Shown here: in pieces, positions 7,409 through 16,210 of the stretch
Numbering within the stretch: the first letter of the stretch is position 1
Layout of the letters: each line of letters starts with the position of its first letter
Notes under the pieces: generated by a model
Database searches by the model: none
What the model was told of the DNA's origin: nothing
Seen by the model: only the letters and a program-made list of their open reading frames with translations
Position numbers and translations under genes: made by a program
NCBI RefSeq assembly: GCF_008831045.1
Contig: NZ_WAJS01000005.1
Location: 32,346-96,345, forward strand
Direction of reading: 5' to 3'
From: Adlercreutzia muris
GTDB taxonomy: Bacteria > Actinomycetota > Coriobacteriia > Coriobacteriales > Eggerthellaceae
Length of the DNA: 64,000 bases

Positions 7409-8895
7409 AGAAGTACGTCATCGCGCTCGATCAGGGCACTACGTCGTCTCGGGCCATGCTCATCGATCGCGGCGGCCGGGCTGTGGGCAGCGTGCAGCGG
7501 CCCTTTCCGCAGCTGTACCCTCAGCCGGGTTGGGTGGAGCACGATCCCCACGACATCCTGTCGTCCCAGCTGGGCGCCTTGACCGAGCTCTTGCTCACCT
7601 ACAGCGTGAGCCCGGCCGAGATCGATTCGATCGGCATTACCAACCAGCGCGAGACCACCGTGGTGTGGGACCGCGCCACCGGCGAGCCCATCGCGAACGC
7701 CATCGTGTGGCAGTGCCGCCGCACGGCTCCCATGGTGGAGGCCCTGACGGGCGACCCGGCGGTCGCGGCCGAGATCACGGCCCGCACGGGCCTGGTTCCC
7801 GACGCCTACTTCTCGGCGAGCAAGATCGCCTGGATTTTGGGGGAGGTGCCCGGTGCCCGGGCCCGCGCCGAGGCCGGCGAGCTCGCCTTCGGCACCGTCG
7901 ACAGCTGGCTCATCTGGAAGCTCACCTACGGGGCCGTGCACGCCACCGACGTGACCAACGCGAGTCGCACCATGCTCTACAACATCCACGAAGGCTGCTG
8001 GGACCCCTATCTGCTGGAGCTCTTCGGCATTCCCGCCTCCCTCATGCCCGAGGTGCGCCCCTCGGCCGGCGACTTCGGCGTGACGGCGAACCCGGGGCTT
8101 GTGCAGGGCGTTCCCATCCGCGGCGTGGCCGGCGACCAGCAGGCGGCCCTGTTCGGCCAGTGCTGCTTTTCCGCCGGTCAGGCGAAGAACACCTACGGCA
8201 CCGGCTGCTTTCTGCTCATGCACACGGGTCATGAGGCCTGCGCGAGCCGAAGCGGCCTCCTCACCACCGTGGCAGCCTCGGCCCCGGGCACGAAGGGCAC
8301 CGAGTACGCCTTAGAGGGCAGCGTGTTCATGGCCGGGGCCCTCATCCAGTGGCTGCGCGATGAGCTCGGCATCATCGACAGCGTGGCCGACGCCGATGCC
8401 ATTGCCCGCAGCGTGCCGAGCACCGAGGGCGTGGTCGTGGTGCCGGCCTTCACGGGCCTGGGGGCGCCCTGGTGGGACGCCGATGCCCGGGGCGCCATCC
8501 TGGGGCTCACCCGCGGGGCCGGTCGCGCTCACATTGTGCGGGCGGCCTTGGAGGCCCTCGCCTACCAGGTGTGCGACCTGGCGCAGGCCATGATCGAGGA
8601 CGCTGGCGTGCCGCTGTCGGTGCTGAACGTTGACGGGGGCGCGGCGGCCAACGATTTCCTCATGCAGTTCCAGGCCGCCATGCTGGGAGTGCCCCTGCGC
8701 CGCCCGGCCAACGCCGAGACTACGGCCCTGGGAGCGGCGTTTTTGGCCGGCCTGGCCACGGGCTTTTGGCCCGACACGGCGGCGCTCGCAGCTTTGCGGG
8801 AAGGGGAGGAGCGCTTCCTGCCCACCTTCGACGAGGCTGCCCGCGCCAGCCGCCTTGCCCGCTGGCGCGATGCCGTGGCCCGGGTGCGCAGCTAG
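7405..8895 (+). CDS. glpK: Glycerol kinase
   Basis: 496-aa FGGY-family kinase that phosphorylates glycerol to sn-glycerol 3-phosphate. ALDQGTTSSRAML at the N-terminus (phosphate-binding), GITNQRETTVVWD, WQCRRT and the C-terminal FGGY region with NVDGGAAANDFLMQFQA identify GlpK rather than another sugar kinase. The ATG at 7405 overlaps the lipase stop by four bases; a start 18 bases upstream is less likely. Its stop codon lies in the first copy of a 17-bp tandem duplication. It is the last gene of the run that begins at 2792 and is convergent with the dms operon. Confidence 0.95.
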   Translation: MKKYVIALDQGTTSSRAMLIDRGGRAVGSVQRPFPQLYPQPGWVEHDPHDILSSQLGALTELLLTYSVSPAEIDSIGITNQRETTVVWDRATGEPIANAIVWQCRRTAPMVEALTGDPAVAAEITARTGLVPDAYFSASKIAWILGEVPGARARAEAGELAFGTVDSWLIWKLTYGAVHATDVTNASRTMLYNIHEGCWDPYLLELFGIPASLMPEVRPSAGDFGVTANPGLVQGVPIRGVAGDQQAALFGQCCFSAGQAKNTYGTGCFLLMHTGHEACASRSGLLTTVAASAPGTKGTEYALEGSVFMAGALIQWLRDELGIIDSVADADAIARSVPSTEGVVVVPAFTGLGAPWWDADARGAILGLTRGAGRAHIVRAALEALAYQVCDLAQAMIEDAGVPLSVLNVDGGAAANDFLMQFQAAMLGVPLRRPANAETTALGAAFLAGLATGFWPDTAALAALREGEERFLPTFDEAARASRLARWRDAVARVRS

Positions 8896-8915
8896 GGCGG
8901 GTGCGCAGCGAGGGC
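8882..8915 (+). repeat. 17-bp tandem duplication across the glpK stop
   Basis: GGGTGCGCAGCTAGGGC (8882-8898) is followed directly by the same unit with one change, T to G (8899-8915). The TAG stop of glpK is in the first copy and the second copy carries GAG at that place. Confidence 0.8.
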
Positions 8916-8943
8916 GGCGGGCGTTGATGTGCGCAGCCGTGCC

Positions 8944-9849
8944 CTACACCCCCAGGCCCACGGTCAGGTGGGCCAAGTAGAAGCAGAACCGCATGACGAA
9001 GATGGCCGCCAGGCTGAGAGCCGCCGCCGCGCAGAGGCGCCCCACGAGGCGGAAGCGGCCCGCGTCCGCGGGCGGGGTGCCGTCGGTCGGAAGGTTCCGC
9101 GTCGTCCGCCAGGCAACGACGATGCCGGCGGCGCCCAGTAGGGCGAAGGCCGCGACGGCTGCCCCGTAGGCGGGCACGAGGTCGGTCGCGGAGGCCACGG
9201 CGTTGCCCATGTTCCCAAGATCGACCCCCTGGAGCCCGTAGACCGCGACGTTCGCGGTCAGGGCTATGGCTGCGAGCGCGATGAGGTGCCGCGCCCGGCG
9301 GTTCGTGAGGGAGGCGCAGCGGCCCGCGGCGTAGCCGGCGAGGGCCACCAGCGGGCCGCCCATCAGGGCATTGGCCGCAATGGCCGCAGGCACTTCCCAC
9401 AGGTTCCAGGAGATGATGGTGCGGGCGGAGTAGGCCAATCCCACGGAGGCGATGAACGCCAGGGCCGCCAGGTCGATGGCGCCGATCCACAGGCGCAGCA
9501 AGCGCGGGCTGGGGGCGCGGTGAAACGAGTAGAGCCAGTAGAGGCCGCCGAGCATGAGAAAGACGACGGCGCAGAGCACCTCGTTGGACAGCGGGGAGGA
9601 GCCCACGGCCGCGAAGACGTAGAGGGCGTTGGCGGGGCTGCCCAGATGGGTGGCCGAGGCCACGAGCCCCACCATGGCCACGATGAGCGGCAGGCACAGG
9701 TAGGTGCTGATGCGCCGCACCTCGGCCCAGGAAGCCCGGCCGCTCAGAATGGGCAGCCCCATGAGCAGCAGGGCCATGGCCCCGGCTGGCGCGAGGGTGG
9801 TGAACAGGACGAGGGTTATCTCGCCGAGGGCGGTGTCGAGTCCGATCAC
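8944..9849 (-). CDS. DmsC-type membrane anchor of DMSO-reductase-family enzyme
   Basis: 301-aa integral membrane protein with about eight hydrophobic spans, resembling DmsC, the quinol-oxidising anchor that passes electrons through the iron-sulfur subunit to the exported catalytic subunit. The start is taken as GTG at 9849, eight bases after the stop of the iron-sulfur gene; the longer upstream frame overlaps that gene and is not similar to the family. It is last in the minus-strand operon and convergent with glpK. The assignment rests on hydrophobicity and operon position more than on strong motifs. Confidence 0.85.
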   Translation of the reverse strand: MIGLDTALGEITLVLFTTLAPAGAMALLLMGLPILSGRASWAEVRRISTYLCLPLIVAMVGLVASATHLGSPANALYVFAAVGSSPLSNEVLCAVVFLMLGGLYWLYSFHRAPSPRLLRLWIGAIDLAALAFIASVGLAYSARTIISWNLWEVPAAIAANALMGGPLVALAGYAAGRCASLTNRRARHLIALAAIALTANVAVYGLQGVDLGNMGNAVASATDLVPAYGAAVAAFALLGAAGIVVAWRTTRNLPTDGTPPADAGRFRLVGRLCAAAALSLAAIFVMRFCFYLAHLTVGLGV

Positions 9850-9857
9850 GGGGCGTC

Positions 9858-10475
9858 CTAACGGGTTTCGGCAACGTTGCCGATGGCCACGCCGCCACCG
9901 GCTGCCCGGCTGTCGCGGCTGGGCTTGATATAGAGGTTCGGGCAGGTCTCCTCGGCCGGGGGCAGGGGAGGGGCGCTGGCCCGCTCGCCCCGAGCGGCCA
10001 TGGCCTCGGCGGTGCCGAAGCCGAGGGCCCGGGCGGGACAGGCCAGCACACAGAGGGGCGCCTCGCCGGCGGCGAGGCGGTCGGGGCAGCCCTCGCACTT
10101 CACCGAGTGGCCCCGGCTCTTATCTACCTGAGGGGCGTTGTAAGGGCAGGCGAGGTGGCAGTAGCCGCAGCCGATGCACTTCCTGGTGTTCACGGCCACG
10201 AGTCCCGTGGCCTCGTCCTTGGCCATGGCCTGGGTGGGGCACACCTCGATGCAGACGGGCCGGGAGCAGTGGTTGCAGCCGAGGGAGAGGTAGAAAACGC
10301 GGCAGGTGGTGGAGCAGATGCCCGCGCCGTCCTTCTCGGTGCAGCCCTCCACGCACTCGTAGACGCGGCGAAACGCCACGCCGACTCCCAGATCGAAGCC
10401 GTCCTTGCAGGCGACGACGCAGGTCTTGCAGCCAGTGCAGCGGGAGCCGTCGAAGAAGAACCCGAGTTGGGCCAT
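9858..10475 (-). CDS. DmsB-type 4Fe-4S electron-transfer subunit (copy 1)
   Basis: 205-aa ferredoxin-like protein with four cysteine clusters (CTGCKTCVVAC near residue 12; CNHCSRPVCIEVCP; CIGCGYCHLACP; CEGCPD...CVLACP), which should bind four [4Fe-4S] clusters as in DmsB/NrfC. It would relay electrons from the membrane anchor to the molybdoenzyme. The ATG at 10475 follows GAGAGGAGG; the longer upstream frame adds 24 residues lacking similarity. It is a paralogue of the DmsB-like gene at 10635 and is separated from it by 159 bases containing a strong hairpin. C-terminal about 35 residues are Pro/Ala-rich. Confidence 0.92.
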   Translation of the reverse strand: MAQLGFFFDGSRCTGCKTCVVACKDGFDLGVGVAFRRVYECVEGCTEKDGAGICSTTCRVFYLSLGCNHCSRPVCIEVCPTQAMAKDEATGLVAVNTRKCIGCGYCHLACPYNAPQVDKSRGHSVKCEGCPDRLAAGEAPLCVLACPARALGFGTAEAMAARGERASAPPLPPAEETCPNLYIKPSRDSRAAGGGVAIGNVAETR

Positions 10476-10589
10476 GGCGCGCACCTCCTCTCGCGAAGCC
10501 GCGCGCCTTGGTGTCGCGCGGCGAAAAAACAGGGCAGGGGTGCCCATGGTAGCGCACCCCCGCCCGAAAAGCGCCCGAAGGACGCCGCT

Positions 10590-10628
10590 GCGGCGCCCGG
10601 CCGTTCGTTTCCCTCGGCCGGGCGCCGC
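10590..10628 (-). terminator. Strong intra-operon hairpin between the two dmsB genes
   Basis: A perfect 14-bp GC stem (10590-10603 with 10615-10628) with an 11-base loop lies six bases past the stop of the upstream (minus-strand) dmsB. No T-tract follows on the minus strand, so it is more likely an attenuator or an mRNA-stabilising structure than a full terminator. Confidence 0.6.
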
Positions 10629-10634
10629 GAGCCC

Positions 10635-11255
10635 TTAGGCCACTTCGAGGGGATTGCCGATGAAGCCCTCGCTGGAGCCTGCGGCGCGGGCATCGGCCGT
10701 CGGGGTCATGAAGTAGTTCGGCTCGGTCTCGGCCGGATCGGGCAGCGGGGCCGTGGCTCCGCGCTCGCCGAGGGCCGCCATGGCCTCGGCGTCGCCGAAC
10801 TTCAGGGCTCGGGCCGGACAGGCCATGACGCAGGCGGGCAGCTCTCCGGCGGCCACCAGGTCGGCGCAGCCGTCGCAGCGCACGGCCTTCACCGTCTCGG
10901 GATCCACCTTCGGGGCGGCGTAGGGGCACGCGTTCGCGCAGGTGCCGCAGCCGATGCAGGAATCGGCGTCCACGGCCATGAGCCCGGTCTCGTCGTCCTT
11001 GCTGATGGCGCCCTGGGGACAGTTGGCCATGCAGATGGGCTTGTCGCAGTGGTTGCAGCTGACCGAGGTGTAATAGCTGAAGCAGGAGGTGGTGCAGGTG
11101 CCGTCGGCGCCCTTCTCGGTGGTGCCGCCGGTGTACTCCCAGACGCGGCGGTAGGCCATGCCAACATCCAGGTTGTTCTTATCCTTGCAGGCGAACACGC
11201 AGGTCTTGCAGCCGGTGCAGCGCGTGCCGTCGAAGTAGAAAGCAAGTTGTGCCAT
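10635..11255 (-). CDS. DmsB-type 4Fe-4S electron-transfer subunit (copy 2)
   Basis: 206-aa paralogue of the neighbouring DmsB-like protein, with the same four-cluster pattern (CTGCKTCVFAC, CNHCDKPICMANCP, CIGCGTCANACP, CDGCAD...CVMACP). It is placed directly after dmsA and is the better candidate for the main partner of the catalytic subunit. The ATG at 11255 opens with MAQLAFYFDGTRC, aligned with the start chosen for copy 1. The two proteins differ mainly in the middle loop and in the C-terminal tail. Confidence 0.92.
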   Translation of the reverse strand: MAQLAFYFDGTRCTGCKTCVFACKDKNNLDVGMAYRRVWEYTGGTTEKGADGTCTTSCFSYYTSVSCNHCDKPICMANCPQGAISKDDETGLMAVDADSCIGCGTCANACPYAAPKVDPETVKAVRCDGCADLVAAGELPACVMACPARALKFGDAEAMAALGERGATAPLPDPAETEPNYFMTPTADARAAGSSEGFIGNPLEVA

Positions 11256-11284
11256 GATGTCTCATCCTTTCCGTGCGCGCGGCC

Positions 11285-13702
11285 CTAGGCCTTGGTGACC
11301 TGGCAGATATTGGTGTGCTGGGGGTTGCCCTTGGCGAAGGGCGAGGGACGATGGGTGGTCAGGGTGTTGATGCAGCCGCCCTTGTCCACGCGGTCGCCGT
11401 TCATGTCGGCGTCGTGCCAGGCGCCCTGGGCGCAGGCCACGGTGCCGGGGATGACGCGCGGCGTCACCTTGGCCAGCAGCTCCATGGCGCCGAACTGGTT
11501 CTCCACGCGGACGGTATCGCCCTGCTCGATGCCGCGCTCGGCGGCGTCGGACGGGTTGATCCAGGCCTCCTGGGGGTTCAGCTCCTTCAGGATCTCCACG
11601 CCGCCCCAGGACGAGTGCAGACGGCCCCGGTAGTGGAAGCCGGACAGCTGGAGGGGGAACTCGTCGGTGACGGTCTCGGCGCCGTACCACTCGGGGGCGT
11701 AGACCGGGATGGGGGCCACGAAGTCGTCGTCGGCGAACTCGTGGGCCGCGATGTAGTCGGCCAGGGCCTCGGAGTAGATCTCGATCTTGCCCGAGGGGGT
11801 GTCAAGCGGGTTGGCCACGGGGTCGGCGCGGAACTCGGCCATGGCGATGACGGCGCCGGCCGGGTTCTTGCGGGTGTAGACGCCCATTTCCATGGCCTCT
11901 TCGTAGGTGGGCAGCTCGGGATCCTTCTCGCGGGAGGTCTCGTAGCACTCGCGGAGCCAGTCCTCCTGGGTCTTGCCCTCGGTGAAGGCCTCCTCCTTTC
12001 CGAGCGCCGCGGCGATGAGGGCTGCGGCGTCATAGGCGCTCTTGCGCTCGAACTTCGGCGCGTAGGGCTCGGAGCCGGCGAGCATGTAGCCACCGTCGCC
12101 GCCGGTGCCGATCATGGAGGGCTGCTCCAAGCGGAACAGGTCGGGGAGGATGACGTCGGAGTACTTGAGCGAGTCGGTCATGAGGATGTCGGAGCCGAGC
12201 ACGAACTGGCACTTGCTCTCATCGGACATCACGTCGTGGACCCAGTTGATGTCGGAGTTCTGGTTCGTGATGCAGTTGCCGGCGTAGTTGATGACGAACT
12301 TGATGTCGCAGGGCAGCTGCTCCACGCCGGTTACGCCGTCGGCCTTCTCGGTCATCTCGTGGCCGCGGTCGATGGCGTCCACCATGGAGAACACCGAGAT
12401 CTTCGCCTTCACGGGGTTCTCGCCGTCGGGCATGCTGGTGAGGTTGACGCTGTAGGAGCCCTCGCGCAGGCCGTTGCTCGTGCCCGGCAGGCCGATGTTG
12501 CCCGTGAGGATGGGCAGCATGCAGATGGACCAACCGGTCATCTCGCCGTTGCTGCGGCGCTGCGGACCCCATCCCTGGTCGACGAACAGGGCCTTGGCCG
12601 CGGCGATCTCGCCGGCCATGGCGCGGATCTTGTCGGCGGCGATACCGGTGATGGGGGCGGCCCATTCCGGCGTCTTCTCCACCTTGTCGTAGCCGGTGCC
12701 CATGATGTAGTCCTGGTAGGACTTGTTCTGGCCCTGGGCCGAGGCGGGCAGGGTGGCCTCGTCGAAGCCGACGCAGTAGGTGTCCAGGAACTCCTTGTCC
12801 ACCTGGTTGTTCGCAATGAGCTCATGGGCGATGGCCGCCACGAGCGCCGCGTCGGTGCCGGGGTTGATGGGCAGCCACTCGTCGGAGCGGCCGGCCAGAG
12901 AGTCGTTGAAGCGGGGGTCGATCACGTAGATCTTTCCCTTGGTCATCTCGCGCATGGCCACGTAGTCGTGGTGGGACACCGCGCCGCCCTGGCGCGTCTC
13001 CACGGGGCTCGTGCCGAACATGAGCACCAGGTCGGAATCGCGGGCGGCTGACAGGGACGAGCCCGCGCCCACGCTGGCGCCGAAGATGTAGGGGGTGATC
13101 CACATGAGCTGGGCTAAGGAGTAGTTGCCGTAGAAGGCCAGATAGCCGTTGCCGAGGGAGTTCAGCAGGCGGAACCACGGGCGCGCGGTCACGCCGTAGT
13201 TGCCGGTGCAGTAGTTCATGTACACGGCCTCGGGCCCGTAGTTGTCGATGACCTCCTGGTAGTTGCGGGCGATGATCTCGATGGCCTCGTCCCAGGTGAT
13301 CTGCTCGTACTTGCCCTCGCCGCGCTTAGAGCCCTCGGCCCGCTTCATGGGGTAGTTGATGCGGTCGGGGTGGTTCACCCAGGCGCGATAGGCCCGGCCG
13401 CGCAGGCAGGCACGGGGCTGGATGTCGTCCATGTCGTCGCTGTCGGCGGCATAGGTCTCCACGCGCACGATCTCGTCGTCGACGACGTGGAGCTTGAGCG
13501 CGCAGCGGCCCGGGCAGTTGATGGCGCAGTGGTTCCAGACGATCTTCTCCTCTACCGGCGCCGGCTCGGCCTTCCCATCGGCTCCCGTCTCGGCGAGCTC
13601 GGACGAGCAGCCGAACAGAGCGCTGCCGCCAAGGGCGGCGGCACCGAGACCGGCCAGGGCGGAACCCTGGACGAAGGTGCGGCGACTCAGTTCCTTAGAC
13701 AT
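11285..13702 (-). CDS. Tat-exported molybdopterin oxidoreductase, DmsA-like catalytic subunit
   Basis: 805-aa molybdoenzyme of the DMSO reductase family. It opens with a twin-arginine signal (SRRTFVQGSALAGLGAAALGG, residues 6-26), so it is folded inside and exported. An N-terminal Cys set HCAINCPGRC...RACLRG (about residues 60-110) binds a [4Fe-4S] cluster. The GNYSLAQ segment aligns with the DmsA region holding the serine ligand of molybdenum. The true terminal acceptor (DMSO, TMAO, a catechol, a drug or another organic substrate) cannot be told from sequence; Eggerthellaceae carry many such paralogues. The ATG at 13702 follows AGGAGGG; the GTG at 13780 would put 26 residues before the Tat motif. 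Divergent from the LuxR-type gene at 13964. Confidence 0.93.
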   Translation of the reverse strand: MSKELSRRTFVQGSALAGLGAAALGGSALFGCSSELAETGADGKAEPAPVEEKIVWNHCAINCPGRCALKLHVVDDEIVRVETYAADSDDMDDIQPRACLRGRAYRAWVNHPDRINYPMKRAEGSKRGEGKYEQITWDEAIEIIARNYQEVIDNYGPEAVYMNYCTGNYGVTARPWFRLLNSLGNGYLAFYGNYSLAQLMWITPYIFGASVGAGSSLSAARDSDLVLMFGTSPVETRQGGAVSHHDYVAMREMTKGKIYVIDPRFNDSLAGRSDEWLPINPGTDAALVAAIAHELIANNQVDKEFLDTYCVGFDEATLPASAQGQNKSYQDYIMGTGYDKVEKTPEWAAPITGIAADKIRAMAGEIAAAKALFVDQGWGPQRRSNGEMTGWSICMLPILTGNIGLPGTSNGLREGSYSVNLTSMPDGENPVKAKISVFSMVDAIDRGHEMTEKADGVTGVEQLPCDIKFVINYAGNCITNQNSDINWVHDVMSDESKCQFVLGSDILMTDSLKYSDVILPDLFRLEQPSMIGTGGDGGYMLAGSEPYAPKFERKSAYDAAALIAAALGKEEAFTEGKTQEDWLRECYETSREKDPELPTYEEAMEMGVYTRKNPAGAVIAMAEFRADPVANPLDTPSGKIEIYSEALADYIAAHEFADDDFVAPIPVYAPEWYGAETVTDEFPLQLSGFHYRGRLHSSWGGVEILKELNPQEAWINPSDAAERGIEQGDTVRVENQFGAMELLAKVTPRVIPGTVACAQGAWHDADMNGDRVDKGGCINTLTTHRPSPFAKGNPQHTNICQVTKA

Positions 13703-13963
13703 TGCGTCCCTCCTCTTTCTCTTCCTCGTGGGTACGGCGGCCGCGCTCTCCCGCGGCCGTGAGAACCTTCCCGCCCGCACGCCCGCTCGGGGCGGCCGCG
13801 CGGTGCCGGGAATGGCGAAATCCTAGTCCACAAAGGCTTCCCGCTTGTCGCATAATGTATGTGAATTCCAGAAAAAACCTGGTCAGAAGGGGGTTGGTCG
13901 GTCCCATTTCCTCGGGCACATGCCTTACAATGAGCAAGTCGGCACCGGGGTGGGGAGGAAGTC

Positions 13964-15547
13964 ATGGAACGCGGGAACGGCAGCGCGGGAGGGCCGATCA
14001 CCGGCAGCCTGCTCTATCGATTGCTCAAGCCCAATGCGGCCTCCCTGGGCTACGGGCTCTTCCTCGCCATCAACGCGGCCAGCGTCTGGGGCGGCGTGTT
14101 TCCCTTCCTGCCCCTGGAGTTTCAGACCCGCGGCATCATCTTCTGGTTCTTCCTGTGCCAGTCCCTCGTGTTCTCCCTGAGCTACCTCGCCAGTCTGCTG
14201 GGATCCTACTTCCTGCCCCGGGCCACGCGGAGCTTCCTCGTGCAGTTCACCATCGCCCCCTACTTCCTCGGATGGTGCTGCCTCATCGGGGCCATCTACT
14301 TCGACGGCTGGGCCCTTCGGCTCGTGGCCGCGGGCGGCGCCCTTCTGGGCCTCGGGTCGGCGGGGTTCTACATGCTCTGGCAGCGGCTCTTCGCCTCCAT
14401 GGCCTCGGAGGAAGGGGATCGCAACCTCATCGGCGGCACGGTGTGGGGCGCGGTGTTCTACTTCGCCCTCTATCTCATTCCCGTGGCGGTGACCGCCTTC
14501 CTCATCCCGCTCGTGTTCTTGCCCCTGTTCGCCCTGGCCATCGTTCTTGAGAGCCGCGACATCAACCGGGACCAGCCGATGTTCGAGGATGTGCCCCGGG
14601 AGCATCCCCAGGTGTACCGCCGCGTCATCGGCGACTACTGGCGCAGCGCCCTGTGCGTGGGGGCGCTCGGGTTCTGCACGGGCATCATGCGCTCCCTGGC
14701 CGTGGGCAACCCCTCCGTGGGCTCGCTCGTCAACGTGCTGTCCATGGCCGCGACCCTCGTGGCGGCCCTCGCCCTGCTCATCGCCTGGCGCCACCAGGAC
14801 CTCCACATGGATGTGGTCGGGGCCTACCAGGCGTTCTTCCCCTTCGTCATCACGTCGTTTCTGCTGTTGCCCTTTCTCGCGCCCGAGTACGAGCGGTGGC
14901 TCGCGGCGGTGCTCTACGCGGTGTACAGCGTGTTTACCGTGCTCATGATGATCCAGTGCGCCCAGGCCTCGCGCAACCGCGGCATCAACCCCGTCTTCAT
15001 CTACGGCTTCTTCGGCTGCATCGTCTACATGCTCCATGACGTGGGTTTCCTCGGAGGCACCTTCGCCGAGGGCATCCGCTATGCCGGCATCGCCCCCTTG
15101 GCGGGCATCGCTTTGGCGGCGGTGTACCTGCTCGGGCTCATGTACTTTGTGGGCCAGGGCGGCTTCCGGCGCCTGTTCTCGCGCCGCGCCGCCGAGGAGC
15201 CGGCCGGCTGCAGCGCCCGGTCCACGGGCATCGAGCTGGTGGCCCTCCAGCCCCGGGCCCCGAAGACCCGACCGGGCCAGGCGCCCCCGGTCTACCAGGA
15301 CCGCATGTCGAAGCAGGCGGCCCTGGTGCAGCGCCACTACCGCCTGAGCGCCCGGGAGACCGAGGTCATGGAGCTGATCGCCCGGGGCAACACCGTCGCC
15401 CGCATCGCCGAGGATCTCGTGGTGTCCGAGAACACCATCCGTACCCACTGCCGGCGGCTCTACGCCAAGCTCGGCATCCACAAGAAGCAGGAGCTCCTGG
15501 ATCTCGTCGGCTCCTTCGATCCGGCGGAATTGGGGGAGGAGGGATAG
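13964..15547 (+). CDS. Membrane-bound LuxR-family transcriptional regulator
   Basis: 527-aa protein with about 400 N-terminal residues rich in hydrophobic spans (about twelve, transporter-like) followed by a LuxR/FixJ helix-turn-helix at about residues 455-515 (YRLSARETEVMELIARGN, then VSENTIRTHCRRLYAKLGI). This architecture is very common in Eggerthellaceae and often lies next to respiratory reductase operons. The membrane part presumably senses a ligand or redox signal and the HTH controls the neighbour. GGGGAGGAAG precedes the ATG. The 260-base divergent space with dmsA makes that operon the obvious target, by inference. Confidence 0.92.
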   Translation: MERGNGSAGGPITGSLLYRLLKPNAASLGYGLFLAINAASVWGGVFPFLPLEFQTRGIIFWFFLCQSLVFSLSYLASLLGSYFLPRATRSFLVQFTIAPYFLGWCCLIGAIYFDGWALRLVAAGGALLGLGSAGFYMLWQRLFASMASEEGDRNLIGGTVWGAVFYFALYLIPVAVTAFLIPLVFLPLFALAIVLESRDINRDQPMFEDVPREHPQVYRRVIGDYWRSALCVGALGFCTGIMRSLAVGNPSVGSLVNVLSMAATLVAALALLIAWRHQDLHMDVVGAYQAFFPFVITSFLLLPFLAPEYERWLAAVLYAVYSVFTVLMMIQCAQASRNRGINPVFIYGFFGCIVYMLHDVGFLGGTFAEGIRYAGIAPLAGIALAAVYLLGLMYFVGQGGFRRLFSRRAAEEPAGCSARSTGIELVALQPRAPKTRPGQAPPVYQDRMSKQAALVQRHYRLSARETEVMELIARGNTVARIAEDLVVSENTIRTHCRRLYAKLGIHKKQELLDLVGSFDPAELGEEG

Positions 15548-15665
15548 GGCGTTGCGTGTCCGATTTCCGATTCTTTTCTCGGTTGGGGAATTCCGCCCGT
15601 CGCCGCGGGGCCCAAGCGCATACAATAGGAGCGTTGTGCCCCAGCGTTGGAAAGGACGGACGCCC

Positions 15666-16103
15666 ATGCGCGTGAGCATCGGAAGCGACCACGCCGGCTT
15701 CGAGCAGAAACAGGCCCTCGTGGATTACCTGAAGGGGAAGGGCGTCGAGGTCGTCGACCGCGGTCCTGCCAACGACGATCGGGTGGATTACCCCGACTAC
15801 GCCGCGCCCGTGGCCCGTGACGTGGCCGACGGCGCCGCCGACTTCGGCGTGCTTGTGTGCGGCACCGGCATCGGCATGGCCATGGCCGCCGACAAAGTGC
15901 CCGGTGTGCGCGCCGCCAACATCATCAACCCCGAGTTCGCCGCCCTGTGCCGCGAGCACAACGACGCGAACGTCATCACGCTTTCCGGCCGCTTCGTGCC
16001 GCTGGAGGAGAACGAGCGCATTCTGGACGCGTTCTTCGCCACCCCCTTCGGCGAGGGTCGCCATGCGGGGCGGGTGGAGAAGATCATGGCTCTTGAGGAG
16101 TAA
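15666..16103 (+). CDS. rpiB: Ribose-5-phosphate isomerase B
   Basis: 145-aa RpiB/LacAB-family isomerase interconverting ribose 5-phosphate and ribulose 5-phosphate in the pentose phosphate pathway. SDHAGFE (residues 6-12) and VLVCGTGIGMAMAADK with the catalytic Cys (about residue 66) are diagnostic; the C-terminal half contains the NDANVITLSGR stretch. The ATG at 15666 starts directly at the conserved beta strand; the longer upstream frame is unconserved. The length is typical (about 145-150). It precedes glyA by about 107 bases. Confidence 0.95.
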   Translation: MRVSIGSDHAGFEQKQALVDYLKGKGVEVVDRGPANDDRVDYPDYAAPVARDVADGAADFGVLVCGTGIGMAMAADKVPGVRAANIINPEFAALCREHNDANVITLSGRFVPLEENERILDAFFATPFGEGRHAGRVEKIMALEE

Positions 16104-16210
16104 CAAGCCCCGTTGACTTCCTGGGGCGAACCCGGGAGAACGCGTGATGCTGGAATATTGAGATACAAGTTTGATGCGTGGATACACCTATAAAGGGAAG
16201 GAACGATGTT

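Noticed and set aside
11273..13051. 592-codon plus-strand open frame opposite dmsA
   Set aside because: It is the antisense shadow of a clear molybdoenzyme gene in GC-rich sequence; its translation is low-complexity Gly/Val/Leu/His with no family resemblance.
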